Source of the DNA: Bacillota bacterium
GTDB taxonomy: Bacteria > Bacillota > Clostridia > Peptostreptococcales > Anaerovoracaceae
Length of the DNA stretch: 8,293 nt
Direction of reading: 5' to 3'
Assembly: GCA_017538845.1 (NCBI GenBank)
Contig: JAFYIC010000125.1
Coordinates: 1-8,293 of the forward strand
In this document: positions 1-7,677 of the stretch, piece after piece
Numbering within the stretch: position 1 is the first letter of the stretch
Layout of the letters: each line of letters starts with the position of its first letter
Notes under the pieces: generated by a model
The model's database searches: none
Seen by the model: the letters and a program-made list of their open reading frames with translations, nothing else
Told to the model about the DNA's origin: nothing
Translations under genes and position numbers: made by a program

Positions 1-2136
1 ATAGACCTGAACATGAATTTCAGGAGCAAGGCCAATATCATAAATGCGGTGAACACCGTGTTCAGCAGGACCATGGAGGATTACGATGACAACGCCGCCC
101 TGTACAGAGGCGATACATATGAGGGCGAATACCAGCCTGAGACGGAACTCTACCTGATACAGGGAAAGACAAACGATACGGAAAGCCTTCCCCGAGATCT
201 GGCGAACATGAAGGATGACGAGCTGGAGGGATATGCAGTCGCGGATATCATAAACAAGTATGTCGGGACTGTTTTCCATGACTCATACGCGAATTGCGAC
301 AGGAAACTGACGTACCGGGATATCGTGATACTCCGCCGTTCGGTAAAAGGCGTCTCGGATTCGTGGCAGCAGATATTCAGCAGCCAGGGGATACCTCTTT
401 ATTCCTCTGATTCCAACGGATATTTCGATGCTGTGGAAGTCATGGTGTTCCTCGATTTCCTCAATCTCATAGACAACAGCAGGCGGGACGTACCGCTTCT
501 GAGCACCATGCGTTCGGTCATAGGCGGGTTCAGTATCGATGAGATGATAAAGATACGCCTACACACGAAAAAAGGAGCCTTTTACTCTGCGTTGGATCAG
601 TACTGTGAAGACGGCGGGGATGAAGCGCTGCGCAAAAAGTGCGAAGCCTTTGAGCAGAAGATGGACGGATACAGGGAGATGGCAAGGGTACTGCCTCTGA
701 GCGACCTGATCTGGCATCTCATGGAGGATACGGGCTATCTCACATATACAGGCGGTCTTGTGGCAGGGATCCAGAGACAGGCCAACCTGCGGGCGCTCAT
801 AGACAAAGCCGTGGCTTATCAGAAAAGCGGCGGCGGAAACATATACGGATTCCTCAGATATATGGACGCACTGAAGGCGAAGGAAGTCGACGTTTCCCAG
901 GCCACAGTTTTAGGCGAGCAGGATGACGTGGTCAGGATGATGACCATACACAAGAGCAAAGGTCTGGAATACCCCATGGTCGTAGTCAGCGGTCTTGGCA
1001 AAGGAAATTCAGGCGGCAGAGGCAGGGCCAAGAGGGGCATCTATCTCCATAAAGATATAGGTATCGGCATGGCCAGAGTCGAATACGATCAGCTCTGGTA
1101 CAGAAAGAGCGTCGTGCAGGCACTCATAGACAGTAAAGAACAGCAGGAAGAGAAAGAAGAGGATGTGAGAGTGCTTTACGTGGCTATGACAAGAGCCCGC
1201 GACAGGCTCGTACTCACAGGTACGGTCAATGACATAGAAAAAGCAGAAGACAAATATGACGCGGTCGATTATATGCCTGAGTGCAAGAACTTTCTGGATA
1301 TGATAGGACCTGCATGCAGTGATGCGGGGATAAAGACGCAACACTTTACGAAAGAAAATATTATGGAAAAGGACGTGTCCGTGAAAAAGACCGCTTCCGG
1401 TATCGATGAAATGATGGCAGGAGCCACGGAAAACGCCTACAGCGACATGATAGACAGCCGCCTTTCATACGAATACGAAAATGAAAAGGCCTGCAGGGTA
1501 AAATCAAAGTACAGCGTCACGGAACTCAACAGGAACGCGGAAGGCAGAGCTGTCGAAGAGAAACCTGCCCTCAATATTCCTGCGTTTGCCGCGGAAGACG
1601 GTTATGAAGACGCGGCTGCCAGAGGTACCGTGATGCATACAGTCATGGAACAGCTGGATCTGGGAGAAGCATATGATAATATCCGGGGCGGCAACGGTTC
1701 GGATTACCTTGACGGTTTTGTCAGCGGACTGACGGACAAAGGCGTTATAAGTAAAGAACAGGCACACCTGGTTTCAAAGAAGCGGATAACGGAGTTCTTT
1801 GATACGGATCTTGGTCGGCGCGCCGCGGAAGCTTCAAAGGCAAAACGCCTGCGCAAAGAAGCTCCGTTCAACGTGCTCAGTCAGGTGGACGGAGTGGAAG
1901 TCATGGTACAGGGCGTCATAGACTGCTACTTCGAGGAAGACGACGGGCTGGTGCTTTTCGACTACAAGACCAACTACATCGACAAGCGGGATCCCGGCAG
2001 GAGTATAGAGAAGGTAAGAGACATCTACAGGGGCCAGCTGCTTCTGTATAAGGATGCCCTGGAGCAGATCACAGGTAAGAACGTTAAAGAAGTTTATCTG
2101 TATCTTTTCAGCGCCGGAGAGCCGGTGAAGATATAG
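1..2136 (+). CDS. addA: ATP-dependent helicase/nuclease subunit A (AddA), C-terminal part, 5' end cut by window
   Basis: AddA pairs with AddB to process double-strand breaks for RecA loading; it carries a UvrD-like 3'-5' helicase and a RecB-type nuclease. The frame is open from base 1 (I-D-L-N before the ATG at 13), and that ATG lies inside the conserved NFRS segment (about 16-27), so it is not the start. Known AddA proteins have about 1200 residues; 711 are visible, so the Walker A end is missing upstream. Seen in order: the MTIHKSKGLEYP helicase motif (940-975), VLYVAMTRARDR (1171-1206), a linker, and then the nuclease: GTVMH with its conserved His (about 1624-1638), QGVID with Asp at 1921, and FDYKTN with Asp at 1960 and Lys at 1966, followed by a QLLLY motif. 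All expected nuclease residues are present, so the visible part looks intact. It ends in TAG. addB would be expected upstream, outside the window. Confidence 0.96.
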   Translation: MDLNMNFRSKANIINAVNTVFSRTMEDYDDNAALYRGDTYEGEYQPETELYLIQGKTNDTESLPRDLANMKDDELEGYAVADIINKYVGTVFHDSYANCDRKLTYRDIVILRRSVKGVSDSWQQIFSSQGIPLYSSDSNGYFDAVEVMVFLDFLNLIDNSRRDVPLLSTMRSVIGGFSIDEMIKIRLHTKKGAFYSALDQYCEDGGDEALRKKCEAFEQKMDGYREMARVLPLSDLIWHLMEDTGYLTYTGGLVAGIQRQANLRALIDKAVAYQKSGGGNIYGFLRYMDALKAKEVDVSQATVLGEQDDVVRMMTIHKSKGLEYPMVVVSGLGKGNSGGRGRAKRGIYLHKDIGIGMARVEYDQLWYRKSVVQALIDSKEQQEEKEEDVRVLYVAMTRARDRLVLTGTVNDIEKAEDKYDAVDYMPECKNFLDMIGPACSDAGIKTQHFTKENIMEKDVSVKKTASGIDEMMAGATENAYSDMIDSRLSYEYENEKACRVKSKYSVTELNRNAEGRAVEEKPALNIPAFAAEDGYEDAAARGTVMHTVMEQLDLGEAYDNIRGGNGSDYLDGFVSGLTDKGVISKEQAHLVSKKRITEFFDTDLGRRAAEASKAKRLRKEAPFNVLSQVDGVEVMVQGVIDCYFEEDDGLVLFDYKTNYIDKRDPGRSIEKVRDIYRGQLLLYKDALEQITGKNVKEVYLYLFSAGEPVKI

Positions 2137-2137
2137 G

Positions 2138-2190
2138 GGCGGCTCGCAACCGACGCAAGCGTCCCACAGCCGCCGCAAGCGACTCGCAAA
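2138..2190. repeat. GC-rich palindromic cluster after addA (REP-like)
   Basis: Directly after the addA stop the sequence becomes GC-rich and self-complementary. GGCGGCT (2138-2144) can pair with AGCCGCC (2168-2174), enclosing a second small stem GACG/CGTC (2152-2155 with 2160-2163, loop CAAG). The octamer CGCAAGCG, itself an inverted repeat, occurs at 2154-2161 and again at 2174-2181, exactly 20 nt apart. TCGCAA occurs at 2144-2149 and 2184-2189. There is no T-run after it, so it is not a classical terminator by itself. It may be a dispersed palindromic element or an mRNA 3'-end stabiliser; copy number elsewhere cannot be seen. Confidence 0.45.
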
Positions 2191-2203
2191 AAAGAGAATA
2201 AAA

Positions 2204-2234
2204 AAAGACCGGAGAATGATCTCCGGTCTTTCTT
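2204..2234. terminator. Bidirectional Rho-independent terminator between addA and gdhA
   Basis: A perfect 12-bp stem (2204-2215 with 2220-2231, core GACCGGAGA/TCTCCGGTC) closes on the loop ATGA. A run of A precedes it (from 2201) and TTTCTT follows it, so RNA from either strand ends in a GC-rich hairpin with a U-rich tail. It lies between two convergent genes, 67 nt after the addA stop and about 45 nt beyond the gdhA stop, and can serve both. Confidence 0.9.
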
Positions 2235-2278
2235 AGTTTCAGTCTATCTATAGAACTTAAGTCTGTTAGAACTTCAGC

Positions 2279-3661
<1,383 letters not shown>

Positions 3662-3667
3662 TTAATA

Positions 3668-3696
3668 ATTATAGTACACGGAATGTCGGTTTTCAA
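3668..3696 (-). promoter_or_regulatory. Sigma-A-type promoter of gdhA
   Basis: On the minus strand TTGAAA (3691-3696) and a perfect TATAAT (3668-3673) are separated by exactly 17 nt. The -10 box lies 48 nt before the gdhA start codon, leaving a leader of roughly 40 nt that includes the AGGAGG site. Sequence upstream of the -35 is AT-rich (about 3711-3740), which could act as an UP-like element. Confidence 0.85.
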
Positions 3697-3742
3697 TAGA
3701 GCGGCAATCATTTTTTGTTATATTTGGCAAAAGAAAACTATA

Positions 3743-3790
3743 TCCGAAAGACCCCGCGATCGGAAGCGGGAAAGTGCCGGTGACAGGTGA
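3743..3790. promoter_or_regulatory. GC-rich inverted and direct repeats between the gdhA and mgtE promoters
   Basis: In an AT-rich divergent intergenic region this patch holds two interlocked inverted repeats: TCCGA (3743-3747) with TCGGA (3760-3764), and CCCGC (3753-3757) with GCGGG (3766-3770). They cannot easily form together because only one base separates the last two arms, so they would be alternative hairpins in RNA or operator half-sites in DNA. Just after them GGTGA occurs twice with a 7-nt period (3779-3783, 3786-3790). It lies upstream of the likely mgtE start of transcription, so an operator role is as plausible as an RNA role. I recognise no known riboswitch here. Confidence 0.35.
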
Positions 3791-3801
3791 AAAGCAAAAG
3801 A

Positions 3802-3831
3802 TTGCAAAAAAAGGAGTTTTTAATGTATAAT
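3802..3831 (+). promoter_or_regulatory. Sigma-A-type promoter of mgtE
   Basis: TTGCAA (3802-3807) and a perfect TATAAT (3826-3831) are 18 nt apart. Transcription would begin near 3838, giving a leader of only about 38 nt, which leaves no room for an M-box magnesium riboswitch. A weaker second candidate, TTGTTA (3715-3720) and TATATC (3739-3744) with 18 nt between, would instead put the repeats at 3743-3790 at the 5' end of the transcript. Confidence 0.75.
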
Positions 3832-3875
3832 TAGTAGTCTATATGGACAATACTTTGTGAAAGGAGCAGATACCG

Positions 3876-5252
3876 ATGGACAACGAAAAGACTTTCGATG
3901 AGATCACAGAAGAAATCGTTGAGCTGGTCGCTGACAAACAGTATATAAAGGCGCGAGATCTGCTGCTTAAGAACAACGAAGTAGATATCGCTGAGATACT
4001 CGAGGAGATCCTTGAGGAAGTAGACGCCGAAAGAACAGTAATACTGTTCAGGATGCTTCCGAAGGATGTAGCCGTCGAGGTCTTTTCATACCTTCCTCCC
4101 GATGATCAGAAAGCTATCATCAACGTCATCACCGATAAGGAAATCAACTACATCATTGAAGAGATGGACTTCGACGACATGATCGACGTGCTGGAGGAAC
4201 TGCCTGCCAATCTGGTGGACAAGATCCTGGAGCAGACTCCCAAGGACGAGAGAAAGCAGATAAACACTTTCCTGAATTATCCGGAAGACTGCGCCGGCAC
4301 TCTGATGACGCCGGACTACATCATGCTGAAGATGGGCTGGACGGTCAGGGAAGCCATGGTCCACATCAAGGAAGTGGGCATGGATTCGGAGACCATCTAT
4401 ACCTGTTACGTAAAAGACGCGGGCAGAAGGCTCAAGGGCATCGTTTCACTTAGAACGCTGGTAATATCCGAAGATGACGTCCTGATAAAAGACCTGATGC
4501 ATACGGATTTCGTTTCCGTCAACGTTTACGACGACAGAGAGGAAGTATCGGAGGCGTTCACTAAATACGGATTCCTGGCCATTCCGGTCGTGGACAACGA
4601 GAACAGGCTGGTAGGTATCATCACCGTCGACGACATCTTCGACGTAATCGAAGAGGAGACCACGGAGGATATCGAAAGGATGGCAGGCGTAATCGACAGT
4701 TCGGACGAGGAATATCTGGACATGAGCGTTTGGAAACACGTAAAGAACAGACTACCGTGGCTTTTCATACTCATGTGCTCATACATCATAACCGGAGGCA
4801 TCATCGCGGGATTCGAGAATGAACTTTCCAAGGTGATATGTCTGGTTGCCTACATGCCTATGCTCATGGGTACGGGAGGAAACTCCGGAGCCCAGTCGGC
4901 AACGCTTATCATACGTGGTCTTTCGGTAGGCGATATAGACTTAAAGGACGCGGGAAAAGTCTTATGGAAAGAGGCGCGGGTCAGCTTTTTCATCGGACTG
5001 GCCTTGAGCATACTGAATTTCCTGCGGATAATATACATAGAGCATAACGGAGTGGGCGTGGCGCTGACCGTGTGCATCGCAATGATAGCCACCATAGTTG
5101 CGGCCAAAGTGCTGGGCGGCATGCTGCCGCTGCTTGCCAAGAAGATCGGCATCGACCCGGCCCTCATGGCAAGCCCCATGATAGCATCGCTCACAGACAT
5201 GATCTCAGTAGTGACATACTTCCTGCTGGCGAGCGTGATACTCAGTATATAA
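3876..5252 (+). CDS. mgtE: Magnesium transporter MgtE
   Basis: Inner-membrane Mg2+ channel that closes when its cytoplasmic domains bind Mg2+. The 458 residues show the full family layout: an acidic helical N domain (about 1-135), two CBS domains (about 140-200 and 206-262, the second with GIITVDDIFDVIEE at 247-260), a connecting plug helix (about 263-290), then about five membrane segments: near 293-313, 318-346, 366-386, 392-418 and 430-457. The family signature PMLMGTGGNSGAQS is at 328-341, and the last segment carries DPALMASP (427-434) and SLTD with D441; an Asp in this part of the family forms the pore Mg2+ site. Start ATG with AAGGAG at 3861-3866, 9 nt upstream. It has its own promoter and terminator, so it is probably monocistronic. 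No sign of truncation. Confidence 0.97.
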   Translation: MDNEKTFDEITEEIVELVADKQYIKARDLLLKNNEVDIAEILEEILEEVDAERTVILFRMLPKDVAVEVFSYLPPDDQKAIINVITDKEINYIIEEMDFDDMIDVLEELPANLVDKILEQTPKDERKQINTFLNYPEDCAGTLMTPDYIMLKMGWTVREAMVHIKEVGMDSETIYTCYVKDAGRRLKGIVSLRTLVISEDDVLIKDLMHTDFVSVNVYDDREEVSEAFTKYGFLAIPVVDNENRLVGIITVDDIFDVIEEETTEDIERMAGVIDSSDEEYLDMSVWKHVKNRLPWLFILMCSYIITGGIIAGFENELSKVICLVAYMPMLMGTGGNSGAQSATLIIRGLSVGDIDLKDAGKVLWKEARVSFFIGLALSILNFLRIIYIEHNGVGVALTVCIAMIATIVAAKVLGGMLPLLAKKIGIDPALMASPMIASLTDMISVVTYFLLASVILSI

Positions 5253-5259
5253 AAGACAG

Positions 5260-5291
5260 AATGCCCGGAATGCAAAGTTCCGGGACATTTT
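5260..5291 (+). terminator. Rho-independent terminator after mgtE
   Basis: Eight bases after the mgtE stop, AATGCCCGGAA (5260-5270) pairs with TTCCGGG (5278-5284) and, past a bulged A at 5285, with CATT (5286-5289). The loop is 7 nt (TGCAAAG). The T-tract is short (TTTT, 5288-5291), so termination may be incomplete and some mgtE transcripts could run into the next gene. Confidence 0.75.
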
Positions 5292-5346
5292 CAGCATAAG
5301 AAGAACGGTGCGACCGGCACAGATCACAAAGGGGCCCGTTGGGCAA

Positions 5347-5352
5347 AAGGAG
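5347..5352 (+). promoter_or_regulatory. Ribosome binding site that fixes the start of the LCP gene
   Basis: AAGGAG lies 6 nt before the ATG at 5359. The same frame can be extended to a GTG at 5308, but no ribosome site precedes that codon, so 5359 is preferred. A tiny hairpin GCCC-GTT-GGGC (5334-5344) lies just upstream. I could not find a convincing promoter in 5292-5346, although the terminator before it suggests one is needed. Confidence 0.8.
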
Positions 5353-5358
5353 ACAACA

Positions 5359-6732
5359 ATGAGCAAGAACACAGGAACGACACTTACCGAAGGGGCAGAT
5401 TCGAAACTCAACAGGGAAGTCATACGCAGATATGAGGACCCGGAATACAGAAAAGCGGCGGAAGAATACGAGAAAAAAGCCCGCAGACAGAAGAACCGCC
5501 GCAGAAACGACGACTTTGAAGACCGCATCACAGACAAGGAGCGTCCGGACGGATACGATCAGGAGCCGGAAGGCGGGTATTCCCGCAGGGAAGCCAAGAA
5601 AAGGCGTAAACAGCAGGAAAAAGAGGCAAAAAAACAGCGCATCCGCGAGATGAAAGAGAGGATGGCTGAAGAAGACGCCCTCTTTAACGAGAATAAAAAG
5701 GCGATCACGCCGGGCAGAAGAAGGCTCAGGGTAATAAGGAACATCCTGATCATAATAGCTGTCATCATAGCTCTGCTGATCGGATACTTCATGTTCCTCA
5801 CATCCCATCTGGACAGGGTGGACACTTCGGGTTCGGACTTTGCCATAAACACAGGCGTTGCCGATGACCTGAGCGGATACAGGAACATAGCCGTGCTGGG
5901 AGTTGACGCCAGAGCGGGACAGGGATATGACGGCAGCAGAACAGACGCCATCATAATCCTCAGCATAAAGAAATCGAACGGCGACATCAAGATGATCTCA
6001 GTCATGAGAGACTCTTATCTCAAGATAGCTGACGCAGACGGCAATCTCATGCTGGACAAGGTGACCCACGCACATCATTACGGCGGCGGGATCGATACCT
6101 GCGCGGCGCTGAACAGGAACCTTGATCTGAATATCACCGAATTCATGATATTCAACTGGAAGGCCGTGGCGGATGCAGTAGACGCTCTGGGCGGCATTAC
6201 CGTCGATGTGAAGAAGAACGAGATCCGCGACCTTAACCACTGGGGACCGGAGACGGCTGAGAACGTAGGCGGAAAATACAAGAAGATAACCAAGACGGGA
6301 AGCCAGACCATCGACGGCGTGCAGGCGACCACTTACTGCAGGATCAGAAAGACGTCCGGCGGAGACACGGGCCGCGCCAAGAGATACAAGAAGGTAATGT
6401 CGGCAGTCATGAAAAAAGCCATGACTTCACCGCTGAAGCTTTACACTCTGGGCAAGGAAGTGCTCCCTGAGATAAGGACCAACATGAGCCAGTGGCAGCT
6501 GCTCACTTTCGCGCTGAGAGCTCCCGGCTACGATATAAAGAAGAACATAGGATGGCCGAAGAACTATTACGGAGGCATCATATACAACGGACTGTGGAAC
6601 GCGGTGCCGACGACTTTGGAATCGAATGTGAAATGGCTCCACAGAAGGGCATTCCGCCAGAAGAACTATGAGCCGTCGAAGACCTGCCGCGACATCAGCC
6701 AGGAGATAATATATACCAAGGGAATTTACTAG
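5359..6732 (+). CDS. LytR-CpsA-Psr (LCP) family membrane protein
   Basis: LCP enzymes transfer undecaprenyl-linked glycopolymers (teichoic acid or capsule-type chains) to peptidoglycan outside the membrane. The protein of 457 residues begins with about 125 highly charged residues rich in Lys, Arg and Glu and predicted to be helical. One membrane segment follows (about 126-147), preceded by RRRLR, giving an N-inside orientation. The LCP domain starts near 175: NIAVLGVDAR (D183, R185), GSRTD (193-196 conserved), VMRDSY (R217, D218), ITEFMIFNW (259-267), DALGGI (275-280), and RIR...GDTGRAKR (R328, R330, D336, R339, R342). These match the pyrophosphate-lipid-binding residues of the family. The usual RQR of the last motif reads R-Y-K-K here. 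No C-terminal extra domain is evident. nnrD starts 14 nt downstream, so they are probably cotranscribed. Which polymer it attaches cannot be told. Confidence 0.93.
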   Translation: MSKNTGTTLTEGADSKLNREVIRRYEDPEYRKAAEEYEKKARRQKNRRRNDDFEDRITDKERPDGYDQEPEGGYSRREAKKRRKQQEKEAKKQRIREMKERMAEEDALFNENKKAITPGRRRLRVIRNILIIIAVIIALLIGYFMFLTSHLDRVDTSGSDFAINTGVADDLSGYRNIAVLGVDARAGQGYDGSRTDAIIILSIKKSNGDIKMISVMRDSYLKIADADGNLMLDKVTHAHHYGGGIDTCAALNRNLDLNITEFMIFNWKAVADAVDALGGITVDVKKNEIRDLNHWGPETAENVGGKYKKITKTGSQTIDGVQATTYCRIRKTSGGDTGRAKRYKKVMSAVMKKAMTSPLKLYTLGKEVLPEIRTNMSQWQLLTFALRAPGYDIKKNIGWPKNYYGGIIYNGLWNAVPTTLESNVKWLHRRAFRQKNYEPSKTCRDISQEIIYTKGIY

Positions 6733-6746
6733 AGGATAAGGAAAAA

Positions 6747-7607
6747 GTGAGGGAAGTAACTCCTGCCACAAAAAAATATGTCAAGACCCCGCTGAAGCCG
6801 AGACCTGTGGATTCACAGAAAGGCGACAACGGAAAGATCCTGATCATAGCAGGCTCCTTCGGCATGGCAGGCGCAGCCGTGATGACCGGCAGAGCCGCTC
6901 TGAGAGCGGGAGCAGGGCTTACCACATATCTGGTGCCCGATGAGATCGTGCCGGTGCTTCAGACAGCTGTTCCCGAGGCAATGTGCAAAAGCAGGAACAA
7001 AGCACTGGAAGATCCGGACACCGTATATTTTGACGGGTTTGACGCCATAGCTTTCGGACCGGGTCTGGGACAGGATCAGAATAATACAGTACTCCTTGAA
7101 AGAGTGCTGTTTCATTTCACAGGGACTCTTGTGCTTGACGCGGACGGATTGAACCTGCTTGCAAAACTGGGAGCGGAGCATCTGAAGGAAGCATCATGCA
7201 AAGTGATAATAACGCCCCATATGGGAGAAGCGGCAAGGCTTCTCGATAAAGACATATCGGAAATGGCCAAAGACAGGGAGGCGGCAGTAACAGAGCTCCA
7301 TGAGAAAACGGGAGCTGTTGCGGTGCTCAAAGGCGCCGGTACCCTGGTCACGGACGGAGATATAATACTGAAGAACACCACGGGGACTCCGGGCATGGCC
7401 AAGGGCGGCTCCGGGGACGTGCTGACAGGCATCATCACAGCACTGGCCGGCCAGGGACTCGATCCCCTGGATGCTGCGGGCGCGGGCGTTTTCATACACG
7501 GATACGCAGGCGAGCTGGCAGAGGAAAAGCACGGGCAGTACGGCATGCTGCCTACAGACACCATAGAGGAGATCGGCATCGCCATGCGCGATATAACCGG
7601 AAGATAG
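6747..7607 (+). CDS. nnrD: ADP/ATP-dependent (S)-NAD(P)H-hydrate dehydratase
   Basis: Repairs damaged nicotinamide cofactor: it dehydrates S-NAD(P)HX back to NAD(P)H using a nucleotide triphosphate or diphosphate, in the cytosol. The 286 residues form a complete carbohydrate-kinase-like (YjeF C-terminal) domain: KGDNGKILIIAGS (25-37), AALRAGAGL (50-58), FGPGLGQ (103-109), LDADGLN (130-136), TPHMGE (156-161), VLKGAGT (193-199) and TGTPGMAKGGSGDVLTG (212-228), where D224 is the expected catalytic Asp. In many bacteria this domain is fused to the NnrE epimerase; here it is alone, and no epimerase is visible. The start is GTG, 14 nt after the LCP stop, with AGGA at 6733-6736 and AAGGA at 6738-6742. 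No ATG lies at a suitable position before the conserved core, so GTG is preferred. Coupled expression with the LCP gene is likely. Confidence 0.94.
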   Translation: MREVTPATKKYVKTPLKPRPVDSQKGDNGKILIIAGSFGMAGAAVMTGRAALRAGAGLTTYLVPDEIVPVLQTAVPEAMCKSRNKALEDPDTVYFDGFDAIAFGPGLGQDQNNTVLLERVLFHFTGTLVLDADGLNLLAKLGAEHLKEASCKVIITPHMGEAARLLDKDISEMAKDREAAVTELHEKTGAVAVLKGAGTLVTDGDIILKNTTGTPGMAKGGSGDVLTGIITALAGQGLDPLDAAGAGVFIHGYAGELAEEKHGQYGMLPTDTIEEIGIAMRDITGR

Positions 7608-7621
7608 GACCGGACGAAAAG

Positions 7622-7650
7622 ATCATTTATGCCGCATCGGCGGCAATGAT
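7622..7650 (+). other. Hairpin in the nnrD-transketolase gap
   Basis: TGCCGC (7630-7635) pairs with GCGGCA (7640-7645) around the loop ATCG. Outside it ATCAT (7622-7626) pairs with ATGAT (7646-7650), leaving a three-base bulge TTA on the 5' side. It is followed by ATACACAAAAAC, not by a T-run, so it is probably not a terminator. It may be a processing or stabilising element within a longer transcript. No clear promoter was seen in the 70-nt gap, although TATACA at about 7650 could be a weak -10 box. Confidence 0.5.
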
Positions 7651-7677
7651 ATACACAAAAACAAACAGGAGGAAAAA

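Noticed and set aside
13..15. ATG at 13 as the start of a complete gene
   Set aside because: The frame is open to base 1 and the ATG lies inside the conserved NFRS region of AddA, so it is an internal Met.
3813..3833. Mini-ORF ATG-TAT-AAT-TAG with an AGGAG before it
   Set aside because: Only three codons, and it overlaps the -10 box of mgtE, so it would not be in the main transcript.
3697..3875. Possible M-box (Mg2+) riboswitch upstream of mgtE
   Set aside because: The best promoter leaves a leader of about 38 nt, far shorter than an M-box, and I could not recognise the conserved M-box segments in the longer region.
5308..5358. Upstream GTG extension of the LCP gene
   Set aside because: In frame, but no ribosome site precedes it and the 17 extra residues are unlike an LCP N-terminus; AAGGAG is well placed for the ATG at 5359.
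5432..5653. Second plus-strand frame inside the LCP N-terminus
   Set aside because: An Arg/Lys/Thr-rich out-of-frame reading of the charged tail with no ribosome site; a shadow frame.
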